Shown one piece after another: positions 25,901-38,721 of a stretch of 64,000 nt of DNA. Source of the stretch: Acanthacorydalis orientalis (lineage: Eukaryota; Arthropoda; Insecta; Megaloptera; Corydalidae); assembly GCA_034766995.1 (NCBI GenBank), contig CM068322.1, forward strand, positions 14,837,810-14,901,809. The letters are read 5' to 3'. Position numbers and translations under genes: made by a program. Within the stretch, counting starts at the first letter, position 1. Each line of letters opens with the position of its first letter. The notes beneath the pieces were generated by a model. That model did not search any database. It saw only the letters and a list, made by a program, of their open reading frames with translations, and had not been told where the DNA came from.

Positions 25901-28900
25901 TATATGAAATAATTTATAACATTTAAGGCTAAAGAAAATAAGAACAACTGATAAAATTCACTTACAACGCAATATGGTAACTTAAAGTTGAAGCAAATGC
26001 TCGTGCTTCATTATGAATTCCCATTTCAATATCAACACTATCTTTTAAACCTTCAATAACAGGTGTACAAAGTTCTATTAAACGACAATCTAATCTACGC
26101 TCGAGCTGAAAATCTTGTGGTACTGAACCACCGATTATACATGCACCTGGTCTTAAGTGTAATGCATTTTGTAATAAAGGTGAAAGATTCAATAAGTGAG
26201 CTTTTGGCCCTGCTGCAGGATCAGTATTTGCACGTAGTAAATCAGTTCGACCAACCAAATCCTATAATGAAACATTTATCATTTCTTTACTAAGCGAAAC
26301 AAGTTTAAATATTACTATAAAAACCAAAACAATTGCAAGATATAAAATAACAATACTTGAAATTTTGTAATCCCTATTGCAGCCATATGTTGTCTAACTT
26401 CCTCAGCAAGTAGAAACAGATAATTGAGTACATGTTCTGGATGCCCATCAAATTTTTTCCTTAATACAGGATCTTGTGTTGCTATTCCTACTGGGCAAGT
26501 ATTCAAATGGCATTTTCTCATCATTGTACAGCCTAATGCAATTAGTGGTGCAGTACTAAACCCAAATTCATCAGCACCCAATAATGCAGCAACAATAACA
26601 TCGAATCCTTAAATACAGTTTTTTTTATTGAATTTTCTAGAAAAATAAAGAAATAACTAAACAAGTCATTGCTTCATACCAGTTCGAATTTGGCCATCAG
26701 CTTGTAAAATTATTCGAGATCTTAGGTTATTCAATACAAGTGTTTGATGAGTTTCTGCTATTCCCAATTCCCAAGGTAAACCAGCATGTTTAATTCCAGT
26801 CCAAGAGGAAGCTCCAGTACCACCGTCATGACCTGATATAACAATATGCTCAGCTTTACCTTTAGCTACACCTGAAGCTACAACTCCTACTCCAACCTGT
26901 AAGAAAAAAATGTATTATTACATGTAAAATTTGAAACAAACATTACACACACACACATATTGTATATAAATATATATTAAATTAGAGATACCTCAGATAC
27001 TAATTTCACAGATATACGAGCTTTTGGATTCGCACATTTTAAATCATAAATAAGTTCAGCTAGATCTTCAATGGAATAAATATCATGATGTGGCGGAGGT
27101 GAAACTAAACCAACACCTGGTACAGAATGACGAGTTCGAGCAATTTCTTTCGTAACCTATAATTATTTATTTGTATTTTTTTCAAATATAAAAATTATGA
27201 AATAAAATATAGTTCTAGACATTGAACAGGATAATATCTTTAAATTAAATTCTACCTTATGTCCAGGCAATTCTCCACCTTCACCTGGTTTTGCTCCTTG
27301 GGCCATTTTTATTTGCAAATCTTCAGCATGAGCAAGATACGCTGCAGTAACACCAAATCTTCCACTTGCTACTTGTTTAATAGCACTGCTAATTTTTGAA
27401 TCTAAGAATCGTTCTTGAATTTCACCTCCTTCTCCTGTATTGCTTTTGGCACCTACTTTATTCATAGCAATAGCTAAAGTTTCGTGTGTTTCTGCGCTGA
27501 TCGAACCTTTATTATAAAAAAGAGACATTATTTATAAATATAACTTTCAAAATAAAATTTATTAATTTTTTGAAAATTCTAAATGCAATTTATATTCATT
27601 ACTATTAATTAGAGTATAACTTTTATTATAATCATGTATATGAATTACTATAAATGTTAACAGTATCAGTAAATAAATAAAACAATAAATTAGATGGAAA
27701 AATTATACGAAATTATTAATATTTAATAATGAAAGTAAAAGATTTGATATTATGAAACAATAGTAAAAAAAATCACACCTAAACTCATTGCACCAGTTGC
27801 AAATCTTTTTACAATTTCTGCAGCAGGTTCTACATCTGTAAGTGGTATAGGCTGATCCAAAGTAACAAGATCAAGTTGACCACGTAATGTGCATGCTTGT
27901 ACTGAACTCATTGTAGCTTCTCTAAATTTTTCATATGCTGAACGACTAAATGAAACAAATTTAGATTTATTTTTTATGAATTAATGAGTAGTTAAATATT
28001 AATAAACAAAATAAATTATTATTAGTTTTAAACAAAAGTATTATGAATAAAATAAACATTATACATTTCTATTAAAAAAATGAAAGTTTAACAACTACAA
28101 TAATAAAAAAGAAAACATATATGTTATAGTTAGAAGTATTAATATAAAAATGGTATATTATTTATATATTGTCCATATGTTATATCCATAAATACATAAT
28201 TATTGCATATAAATGCTATTTTTATTTTTATAAAATATACAATAGATGTTACCTATTTGTTTGAGCTGCTTCCCTAAGGGTGGCTACAGCAGCAGGTTCA
28301 TTGATATGACGTTCTCCACCTGCACGCCAATGATATATTCCAGGGTTACGTAGAACTAAGGCGTTATTAGTTTGATTATATGCTAACTGATGTCGACCTA
28401 TAGTTTCTGTTGCTATTGTTTCTAAAGTTGCCTAAAATTAAGCAATCATACAAATAAAAGTATTTATCTTGATCCATTTAAAATGTTTAATACAAACCCC
28501 TCCAATTCTACTAGGAGTTCCTCGAAAACATTTATCAATAACATCCTCTGCTAAGCCTACAGCTTCGAATATTTGTGCACCTTTATATGATTGTAATGTA
28601 CTAATTCCCATTTTAGCCATTACCTTTAAAATATAACATCTTTTTTATCATGAAGAATACTCAGAAACAAAGATTACAATTATTTTCTCTTAATATTATT
28701 TAATGATCACCTTTGCAATTCCTGTTTCCATTGAACGTGCATAATTCTCACAAAGAACCTCATCAGTCAAATTGGGATCAACTAAAACTCCATCATTACG
28801 TAGAGATGCTGCAAGTTCAATTGGTAAATAAGGGCAAATAGCATCTGCTCCATAACCAATAAGTAAACAAATTTGATGAACCTATAAAAAATAAGTAAAT

Positions 28901-29099
28901 TAATTAATTTTAAAAGAGTAAAAATTATTTCAAAATATTTGAATAATATACCTCTCTAGCTTCAGCTGTATGTACAATAAGACCTATACGCATTCTTTGA
29001 CGTGTTTCAATTAAATGGTGATGAACTGCTCCAAGAGTAATTAATGATCCCATAGGTATACGATTTTGTCCTGCTTTTCTAAAAGTTCATAATGTGTAA

Positions 29100-29130
<31 letters not shown>

Positions 29131-32100
29131 CATACATATATACATTAGTACACATATGCATACTTAAAAATAACATTTAAAATATGAATATATAAAACAA
29201 ACAATAAAATTTACCTATCTGACAAAATTAATAACTGACAATTAGAAATAGATGCAGCATCATCGGCTTCTTTACATAAACGAGTTAAATGTTGAGAAAG
29301 TCCCTGAGGACCTACATCAATAGGCCATGTAGTATCAAGTACAGCAGCTTTCCAGCCTCGGTGATTTGTATGTTCTAATACATGTAAATCAGAAGGTGAT
29401 AAAATAGGTCGTGTAAGCCATAATCGATGTGTTTGTTTTACGCTTGGACATAGTGTGTTCGCTTCTGGTCCAATAGGAGACTGAAGAGACATCACACATC
29501 TTTCGCGGAATGGATCAATTGGTGGATTTGTAACTTGTGCAAATAGTTGCTTGAAATAATCATATGTAAGAGGAGAAAAATTTGATAAACACGCTAATGG
29601 AGCATCATTACCCATGCTACCTGTTAAAAAAATATATAGTATTAATAAATAGTTGGACAAGCAGTCTTTTTTTTTTAATTTTACATCTTTATAGTTACCT
29701 AATGCTTCTTTGCCTGTAGTCAACATTGGAATAAGTAACATTCTTATTGTTTCTGGTGTATAACCAAATAGAGAGAGACGAGGATCAGAAAGACCACTAG
29801 GAGCAAGTAAATTTTCATAATTTAGACCAGATGATTTATGGGCATTGTGGATATCCTCTAATGAAATCTGTATGAACAAGAAATGAATTTTAAAGTTTTT
29901 CTAAACAATAAAATTAAATCAGAATAATATAAATACACTGAAATACATGATAAAATAAAATTATTTTAAAAATCTATGATTAAAAAGAAATTAAAAAAAA
30001 AAAAAAAAACAAAAAATAAAACGTGTTAATTATATAGTATTCAGTTATTTGCTACTGGTACTACTTGATTGACTATAATTTTTCAAACAAAAAATAAAAA
30101 TGCATTATAAACAAACATATATGTTATTTTAATTTAGTTACATTAACTTATCTTAATTTATTTAGAAAAAATTATTTATTTTTCAATATAGAAATACTTT
30201 TAAAGATTAAAATATTCAATTAGAAGCTTAATGTTGTGAAAAATTCATTAAAAATAAAAAATATACGGATTAAATCAATTATAAGGGATTTTCAATCTTA
30301 TAAATATTAAAGTTAAATAGATTTCTTTCAGTATTTACATTGGCGATTGTTTTTTTTTATCATCACAGAATTTTATTGTATTACAATTAAAAAATCCTAA
30401 TTATCTAATTATTTTCTACTTAAAACTACATAATTGTAATAAGAAATGTTTGAATTATATAGAAAAAACAACAATGAATTTGTATAATTGGATCAATTTT
30501 TTTAAAATAATTATCTATTATAATTATTACGAACAATTTTAAATTATAGATTTAGGTTTAAGTTATTTTCATTTTATATTAATATTTCAGTCATATATAC
30601 ATATGTATATTATGGATGTTCTTCTTTTAACATATAATTTAAATGATGACTTATGAAAATAAAAACCATGCTTAATAGTACTAATTCTAAACAATAAACT
30701 TTTTATAACAATTTTCATTATAAACATAACTCACCATCTGTTGCAGAAAATGTCAGGCACGAAAAGAAAAAGAATAATTGTAAAAAAATTTACAGATATA
30801 GAAACATAACATAATTATATTATTGAATGTATCGATTATATTATTTACATTATTGAATTTGCGAACATTATAACTTATACACCTAAATTAAATGACTATT
30901 GTTAATTTATGTATGTAAAGGAATTGCACTTTCATTTATTAAAAATTAAAACTACATATGAAACAAATTGTGGATAATTTTGGAGAAAGCTTGAACATTT
31001 ACCTGTTCTTTTAACCATTCAGCATGAGGCCGTGCTTCAGCTATTTGTCGTTTTAATTCTACATCTTCAATTACTCTTCCTTCTTTGGTATCAACTAAAA
31101 GCATACGCCCAGGTTTCAGACGTGATTTCAATAAAACATTTTCAGGTTCGACATCGTACACCCCAACCTATTTTTTTTTTAGAAAAAAGTTATTATCATA
31201 TGTTCTTTAAAAGTTAATTTCAAGTTTAAATATATAATATTTCAATATAATTAATTCTAGTCTATTATAGGAAATAAAAATTAGTCATATGAATTAAATA
31301 AATTATTATTTAAATTTTTACCTCGCTAGCCATCACCATTATATTATCTTTTGTTATATAAAAACGAGATGGTCTAAGACCATTTCGATCAAGAACGGCA
31401 CCAACGTATCTTCCATCAGTAAAGGAAATAAGAGCTGGACCATCCCACGGTTCCATAGTACATGCTGACCATTTATAAAATGCTCTTTTATATGCTGGCA
31501 TTGTTGGGTCATTAGCCCAAGCTTCAGGGACCATTGTCATAACAGCTTCTGGTAAATTTCTTCCTCCCAATTCAACAAGCCATTCAAGTACACAATCTAA
31601 ATATATTTATTAATAGTATTATATTTGTATGAAATGCAATATATATATATATATATGTGTGTGTGTGTTTATTATAAATTTTACTTTGAATTTCTAGTAG
31701 TTCATTATAGCATATATGAAAATAACTATCTGTTTTTAATTACCAGCAGCTCCACTGTCTGATAGCCCAGGTTCAACTACAGGATACAGTTTAAATAATT
31801 CATCTTTGCTAAAAATATTTGATGACATTACACCTTCTCTAGCTTTCATAAAATTAACATTTCCACGTAAAGTGTTTATTTCTCCATTGTGTGCTAGCAT
31901 CCGCAATGGGTGAGCTCGTTCCCAAGAAGGAAATGTATTTGTGGAAAACCTAAAAAACGTATAAAATGAAATTAATAAATTGATTTTTTTAATAATTACA
32001 ATTTATATCAACCTTGTGTGAACAAGTGCCAGATATGTATCAAAAGATGGATCTTCAAAATCTGTAAAATATCCCCATAACTGTTCAGCTGTAAACTGTC

Positions 32101-33063
32101 CTTTGTAAACAATAACACGAACAGATAAAGAGCAAATATAAAATCGTGAACCAGGTTTTGGAATTTCATGACTGGCACGTTTACGCATTACAAATATTTT
32201 TTTTTCAAATTCTTCATCTGTTATATTTTTATTAGTAGGAACCACAAATATCTAAGAAATAAAATATTATGTATATAATTTTACTTAAAAATAATATATT
32301 TAGACTTAAAATTGTTCTTTTCTTAAAGTATCAAGAATATAAAATACTTTGAAAATACTTTATATTCTTAATTGATTTTTATATATTTTGGAGAAAAAAT
32401 ATACCTGTCTCATATAAGGTTCTGTATTTCTGGCAACTTGACCGATAGAAGCATTACGAGTTGGTACTGTTCGCCATGTTAAAACACTTAACTCTAATTG
32501 AGATGCTAATTCTGTAACTCTTTTTTCAGTTACTGCATGAGATGCTCTATCCAAGAAAAACACACCCGTAGCATAGCGTCCAGCAGGAGGCAATACTACA
32601 GGTGGATCAAAGGCTTGCAAAACAGAACTATAGAATCCATGAGGAATTGCAGTGAGTACACCAGCACCGTCACCTAAAAATTAAAATTTGGAAAAAAATA
32701 GCTAAGTAAAAAGATATTTTTGTAATAAAGGGAACACAGTGTAAAATATTTGTATAAATATGTCGACAATATCAGTACATAACAATAAGATTTGTTGATA
32801 TTTATTTAATTACCTGTGTCATTATCACAAGCACATGCTCCACGATGGTTCATACGAAGAGAAAGTGTTTGAGCATTTTGTAAAATTTGATGTGATCGAT
32901 GGCCATCAATAGCGACGATAAATCCAACACCACAAGCATCACGCTCTTGGGATGGTAAATATAATCCGACTGCATCAGGAGCTTCCCACACTGGTTTTAG
33001 ATTATTTCCATTTTCTTGCACGTTTTGATCGTTTATTTTTTTACTGGAGCCAGAAATTGTCAT
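22923..33063 (-). CDS. glutamate synthase (GOGAT), single-chain, 25 coding exons including a 3-nt microexon
   Basis: Converts glutamine plus 2-oxoglutarate to two glutamates using a reduced pyridine nucleotide. Exons: 33063-32814, 32673-32405, 32251-32013, 31949-31744, 31596-31322, 31167-31003, 30737-30735, 29867-29699, 29620-29215, 29078-28952, 28881-28711, 28623-28498, 28431-28253, 27945-27779, 27506-27256, 27156-26992, 26896-26680, 26607-26357, 26261-25966, 25879-25720, 25553-25298, 25208-25009, 24904-24743, 24481-24157, 24076-22923; 2062 residues, every phase consistent. Class II amidotransferase with nucleophile Cys44 (ERDACGVGF) after a 43-residue propeptide; FMN/synthase domain with the 3Fe-4S motif [12 protein letters not shown]; glutamate synthase C-terminal domain; then the fused small-subunit-type part with 4Fe-4S motifs CMECGVPFC and [12 protein letters not shown] motif [10 protein letters not shown] and nucleotide motif GGGDTGCD. 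A splice acceptor 9 nt before the ATG implies a 5' UTR exon upstream. NADH as donor is inferred from animal orthologues. Confidence 0.95.
30735..30737 (-). other. candidate 3-nt GOGAT microexon (ATG, Met469)
   Basis: On the minus strand a pyrimidine-rich tract ends in TTTTCTGCAACAG, followed by ATG and at once by GTGAGT. Both neighbouring exons end or begin in phase 0 (GAACAG at 31003 and ATTTCATTAG at 29867), so including ATG inserts exactly one methionine between EQ and ISLEDI. Plant GOGATs, as I recall them, have one residue at this place (RQ-K-IELKDI). The exon is flanked by introns of 265 and 867 bp. Confidence 0.6.
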
Positions 33064-33317
33064 AATTGCAATCTACAAAAATCAAATATTTTCAATCAAA
33101 AAATATGTCATATTTTTTTAATATTTAAATATGAAATTCATTCCTAATTGTAGGTAAAATCTAATTAATTGGTTTAACGTTCTATAAGGATATACTAGTT
33201 ATGAAAATATTTTAAAATAATTAATACTGGAATGTAAAAAAAGTTGCATAATTTGGTAAGCATAAATAAATAATACAGTATTATTTTGGGATTGTGGCTT
33301 AATTCGCCTTCACAAAT
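33064..33317. other. GOGAT 5' flank
   Basis: AT-rich sequence directly upstream of the GOGAT start codon. It contains the acceptor AG at 33074-33073 of a 5' UTR intron. No first exon could be identified. Confidence 0.35.
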
Positions 33318-33624
33318 GAATTTTTCACTCAATTCACAAACAACAAAAAATGTTTCTGATCAAAAAGGTTCAATAATTGATTATTGGTGACTTGATTATT
33401 GTTTATGCGCATTTCAATGACGATGTTATCATCTGTTTAAGTGACAAAGGATTCAAGCACAGAAAAATCAGATATCAAAAACTAAGAAATTTTTGTATCT
33501 AAGTGTTCTAAGGATTATGCCATCGGTATTGAAATACGCAAGGACATTAAAAATGATCAATAATCAATTATTGAAGTTTTGTGATCAAAAAAAATTTGGG
33601 TTTTGTAGAGTAGATGAAAAATTA
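33318..33624. mobile_element. foldback (long inverted-repeat) element upstream of GOGAT
   Basis: Two arms of about 120-135 bp are imperfect inverted copies. Anchors: TTCAATAATTGATTATTG (in 33358-33388, complement in 33556-33586) perfect over 18 bp, TGAATTTTTCA-like outer ends at 33317 and 33625, and GCGCATTTCAATGACGATG versus GCGTATTTCAATACCGATG inside. No coding frame. Typical of a foldback MITE; it could alternatively be a hairpin-RNA locus. Confidence 0.65.
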
Positions 33625-33667
33625 AGTTAATAAGTTTTTAATTTTTGAGGTAATAAACACAAATTCG

Positions 33668-33673
<6 letters not shown>

Positions 33674-33740
<67 letters not shown>
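33674..33740. repeat. (AT)n microsatellite
   Basis: Uninterrupted AT dinucleotide of about 60 bp close to the foldback element. Confidence 0.95.
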
Positions 33741-33742
<2 letters not shown>

Positions 33743-34140
33743 CAAAAGTTAAACATAATGTAAAGAGAATGTTAATGAATTAATTTCAACGTTTGTAAGC
33801 AGATACTGAAAAATATAGTTTTAATTTCATGTTTTCTGCTTAATTATCAATAAATGCCCTGTAAGTAATTAATTTGAGTCGGAGATTATTGATGTACACG
33901 TAAATACATACTCATTAAACTGTATGAAATGAGATATAAGAAAGTAGTAACGTAATAAGTACATATTCATTCTCATTTTAATAATAGTTGAAGTTGACTT
34001 TTAAATAATTTTTAATAGCCGACAAACTTTACACCAAAATATTAAATTCTATAAATATATATTTCGATAATGTAATCTAACTAAACATTTTTAAACATTA
34101 TTTAAACGAAATATTATTATTAATTAAACATTATTTCAAA

Positions 34141-34177
34141 AATCTAAACGAAAATGTATATATGTATGTATGCATGC

Positions 34178-34237
<60 letters not shown>

Positions 34238-34661
34238 TTAAAATTCATTCGTCAATATGATCATTATTATCAAATGTAGGAGCAATAAAATAACAATTTT
34301 AATCAAAGAAATGATTCTGGGTTAAATTATTTTGTTTATTGCATTTGAACCAATCGGAAAACAGATGTAATATTCAAGTGAATTAAACAAATGTTATGAA
34401 ATATTTAATTGTTAATGAATAACCTTCAATTATGTTTTTTATCTTACTTATACATTCATACGTACACACATACACATGAAAACACACAGGAATAATTTAA
34501 TAGGCCTTAATCCAGCAGTGGTTGTCAGACTGAAGATGATAATGCAGCTATAATATTTAAGAGTATATAACAGCAATATAAATTATTTAATCATTAAATA
34601 AATAGCAAAAGTGATTGTATATTGAGAAAATTACTTTAATACTTTTATAATGATGTTCGTC

Positions 34662-34700
<39 letters not shown>

Positions 34701-34716
34701 CACACACACACACATT
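34141..34716. repeat. microsatellite cluster with short LINE relic
   Basis: (AT)n at about 34158-34235 (preceded by TATG tetramers) and a compound (AT)n(AC)n at about 34662-34716. Between them, 34502-34541 matches the 3' terminus of the RTE-like element in plus orientation (GGCCTTAATCCAGCAGTGG, then CTGAAGATGATAATG). Confidence 0.75.
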
Positions 34717-34945
34717 TAAAAATACTTCTAATATTATTTCTTTAATGCTCCTTTTTTCTTTAACTAAGAAAATTATATATAATAGGTTAAACTGTTGGAT
34801 CTGCACTTTATGGTATTATTTATAAAAATTCTAACAAGATAGAATAATAAAATAATGAGATATACTTTCATGTAATATTGGATTTTAATTATTTGACAGC
34901 TTTTATGTTTCATGAATAACATTTTAAATATACGATACGCACATA

Positions 34946-34950
34946 CACGT

Positions 34951-35011
<61 letters not shown>
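34946..35011. repeat. compound (AC)n(AT)n microsatellite
   Basis: About 20 bp of AC dinucleotide followed by about 45 bp of AT, ending at the left terminus of the mariner remnant. Confidence 0.9.
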
Positions 35012-35015
<4 letters not shown>

Positions 35016-35519
35016 AAGTATAACAACTAATTTTGTGCCTTTAAATTGAATTGACCATAAATTAAAACATTTTTTAATTCATATATTTGCTCGTAGTTTT
35101 ACGATTTTGAAGTGCCAATCTTCACATTTAAAAAACACTATATATCTTAGCCAAACAGTTGGCATAACCTCTTAAAAGAATAGCGAACACAATGGCGTCT
35201 GAAAAGCCGCATATTAGGCATCGCGGTTTTTCGCGTTCCTGCTGAAAAAAGCCCCGGGAACGATTTTTTCACCTTTGGAGAAAGGTATTGCGATGCATAA
35301 AATATGCAAAAAATAACAATGGAAGAGGTTCGAAAATGCATTACAACTTCATCGACTTAAAACAGACACTTTTTTTCGACAAGCGATTCGTCAGTTGCCC
35401 GACAGATGGAGCAAAGTTATACAAAATAATGGGGGATATTTGGAGGATTGAAATGTATTGCATTTTTCTGTGAACATTCATTTCCTACAGAAAAGGCATC
35501 GAATTAATTTGTACACCTA
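35012..35519 (+). mobile_element. internally deleted mariner-like element
   Basis: At 35192 a frame opens with MASEKPHIRHR, resembling mariner transposase N-termini (HIRH motif), and soon hits a stop. At 35369-35451 another frame reads FFRQAIRQLPDRWSKVI then NNGGYLED and a stop, the classic mariner transposase C-terminus. The central part with the DDD/D catalytic residues is missing, and stops and frameshifts interrupt the rest, so it is a non-autonomous relic. The right end (complement TTAGGTGTACAAATTAATTC) resembles the left end near 35012-35036 at about 16 of 24 positions. (AT)n flanks both ends, consistent with TA target sites. Confidence 0.65.

Positions 35520-35520
<1 letters not shown>

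Positions 35521-35595
<75 letters not shown>
35521..35595. repeat. (AT)n microsatellite
   Basis: About 72 bp of AT dinucleotide directly abutting the right end of the mariner remnant. Confidence 0.95.
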
Positions 35596-37051
35596 CCAGA
35601 GTATAGATTATCAAAAAATATCTAAATATTATTTAACTATTACCAAGAATCTATGCAATTCTGTAGATCACGTGTAATTTCGTTTTTAGAAGAAATTCAT
35701 TCACACGTAATTTAAAACAGAACAATTTGATGAATTAGAACAATGACCAATATGTACATAAGAGAACACAATAAAGACATTATCAAGATCAAAGGAAAAA
35801 AATCAAGCAAATGAAACAAATAACTTAAAAGGTCTGCCACTTTGCGAAAAAATCCATTAAAATAGATTAATTCATGGTAATATTGGAGTATTTTTGAAGT
35901 ACGTACTTGTTTAAAAAGTATAAAAACGCGGCCTAAGAAAATGTACTAGATTAATTATTTTTATTATATTAGGCAATAACATTACTTACTATTCGCTTTC
36001 TTCATCATTCAGATTTACGAATACTTTTTTAAAAAGAATAATGAAAAAATACAAATATCTTACATGACAATGAAGTTTGAATAGTTTCGTTCAAATTTTG
36101 TATAATAAAATTGTGCTTCTTGCATTTCCACTGAAATCTACCAATTTTGAGTTAAATTTTTCAAATTATGATCATTTTAATAAATGAACATATTATACGC
36201 ATATATTTTTTAAAATAATGGATTAGAATACACCTGTCTTTATTTAATTGGCAAAAATTATAAAAAATGTAATTGGTTAATATTAGACATATTTTTAATC
36301 TTTACAATAATTTTCTATCTATTTGTTTTTATTTCGCATTAATACATTCTTTTTGAAAGAACAGTAACTAAATAAAAAAAAAACAAATACTTAAACTAGA
36401 GATAGGTAAATATGTGTTTTGTATTAATAGAATGAGTATCTTTTATAATGTAATTGAATAAGGAAACGAGTTTCCAATTTATGACAAAAATGATTTATAA
36501 ATATAATAAACACGTAACTATGTATTTTACATTGATGTTTTAATAAACTCTTTTTGTCCAAATTAAATAATATATTGTTATATTTATATAAATTATTTAG
36601 TTTGTACATAAATGCACTTACATATACTTAATAAGTTAACTATAATGTTTTTTAATCATTTTAATAAACTGGCTGAAAAGAGTAACTGTGGTCAGTATTA
36701 AAAAATACATATTAAATATATTTTTAATACACTTAGTTATTAAAATATCCGATTTAATGTATTTTCTGTAATTTTTTACCTGCTATGTATCAAAAATGAC
36801 TTTTTGTGGTGACTGATTTTTTTTATGTAAACCTCTTTAATGGAATTATTTATAAATTATACATATAATATCTTTAGTTAATTAATGGAAGATTTTGTTT
36901 TTACAACTGAATGTAAACAAACTGAAATGAAATTAATTCCGTAGTTTTTTTTTCTTTTGTACCATATATCTTTTTCCAGCAAAAACTTGTAATAATAACT
37001 TTATAAATGCGGTTATGAATGTTTACTTTTATTATCGAATTAAACCTGCAG
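35596..37051. other. AT-rich intergenic DNA, nothing recognised
   Basis: About 1.45 kb with no credible open frame, RNA gene or transposon end. The polypyrimidine-like stretch before 37051 may serve the candidate exon that follows. Confidence 0.4.
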
Positions 37052-37266
37052 TTTCGATGGATTCACACAACTGTTTCAAATGCCACAGTTCACAACGTAG
37101 TGATAACCCAGGCTACAGACGATCAATACGGGCCAGTTGTGTACTTCATCCATATCAATATTACAGACTGCGCGCGCAAAACTCAGGAGTTGTGGATTCT
37201 CTATGAAATATTGAGATGCGACGATCTGTGTGACGAGGGAGCTTTAGTGAAATCTGGCGAAGATCG
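37052..37266 (+). CDS. candidate coding exon of an unrecognised gene
   Basis: A 215-bp island with much higher G+C than the surrounding DNA, open in one frame and bounded by an acceptor (CCTGCAG at 37045-37051) and a donor (CG then GTAATA at 37267). The frame reads FRWIHTTVSNATVHNVVI, then DQYGPVVYFIHINITDC, then EILRCDDLCDEGALVKSG. It has two N-glycosylation sequons (NAT, NIT) and three cysteines, suggesting an extracellular segment. Third codon positions are G/C-rich as in conserved exons. I do not recognise the family. It starts in phase 0 and ends in phase 2, so flanking exons must exist if it is real; none was found convincingly. Loss from a decayed gene copy is an alternative. Confidence 0.45.
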
Positions 37267-37690
37267 GTAATAGAAAAAAAGTATAAAAGGCAAAAGCGTT
37301 CGAAAGGAATATTTTACGTAGGTGTTTCAGCAAACTCAGAAACTGAGTTTTATTAATGCCGTAAATCCAAGAAATCATTATGCCTGGTTTTATGTTAAAA
37401 AATTGATGATTACAGGTTTCTATACATTTTAGTGTTAGGCAAAACAACTGTTTTTCGATTGAATTAAATGTCCTTAAATGACCTTAAACATAATATTATA
37501 TGTTTGGTCGATACACTTAACTTTTATTTGAAAACAATTACTTTTATCAAAATAAACATATTTAATAATATGAAGTGATAGAAATCATTTTAAGAAAAGT
37601 AAATGATATTTATAAAAATTAATTTTAAATGCATACTTTTTAGTTATAGAACTAAATATTCATAATTAATGCGCTATTTAAAAAATATTT

Positions 37691-37742
<52 letters not shown>

Positions 37743-38489
37743 TACATAAAATTTGAATGAATCTATATATTTTAATCATCAATTTAATAAACAGATAATT
37801 AGAAACATCTTTAAATTTTTCAGTTATTAAAAAGGTGTTAATAAATTATAATAATCGTAAAAATTAATTAATGATAATGAATACTAATTAATATGATATT
37901 TTTTGAATGAAACGAGTAAAACGGTTATTATTTGTGCTATAATCATTTTTTTAATTAAATTTTCATAGCAACTAGAAAATTTTTTCAAGATTTTTTTTAA
38001 AATATATGTTAGTTGTTTTGTTAAGACACACCAACGTACCTACATCCATCCATCTATCTAATTAGCCACTTACTAACATTCTTTTATTAATGGAGATTTT
38101 ATTTTATAATTTATACTTTTTCTATTACGTATATATTCATAGGGCCTTTAATAGCTGATCCTAGTGTAACAATTAAACTTTTTACATATGCTTTCCCTTT
38201 GGACATCTTTTAGTACGAAAGTGATTGTCTGAAACCTTGAATGACCTTTAGATCTTGACAGTGTTCTAAAATAACCTTACGACACCCTTTTATTAAGTTA
38301 TATTTTTTATTTTAACGTAGAAATGGTGTGTAATTTTAAAATTAATTAAACTTAATTGTAATTACTTATTTGAATTAAAAAAACCTGATTTTATACTTTA
38401 ATTTTTATACAAAAGGCATTTTTTCTAAATCCATTATGATAAAATAAAAGAATAATAGAATAAATATTAAGCTTATTTTCTCTCTCTAA
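37267..38489. other. AT-rich intergenic DNA with one compound microsatellite
   Basis: Contains (AT)n(AC)n at about 37696-37746; otherwise no gene or element is recognised. Confidence 0.45.
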
Positions 38490-38615
38490 TTAAAAATTGG
38501 TCTTGTGTCTATCCGTCACTTTTATTCATGTTCTGATTGGCTAATAGAGATAAAAAATAATGTATGGAATGTATCCATGGTAACCGATAATCATATTATA
38601 CATACATACATATGC

Positions 38616-38646
<31 letters not shown>

Positions 38647-38657
38647 CATATATATAT

Positions 38658-38721
<64 letters not shown>

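Noticed and set aside
22906..26612. Plus-strand open frames opposite GOGAT (22906-23091, 25267-25464, 26063-26293, 26424-26612)
   Set aside because: Antisense shadows of well-supported GOGAT exons.
29990..30012. Poly(A) run in the GOGAT intron as a retro-insertion tail
   Set aside because: No retroposed gene or SINE body is recognisable beside it, so it is treated as an ordinary A-rich tract.
35288..35473. 61-codon frame as a gene
   Set aside because: Out of frame with the mariner transposase tail that the same DNA encodes; it is part of the transposon relic.
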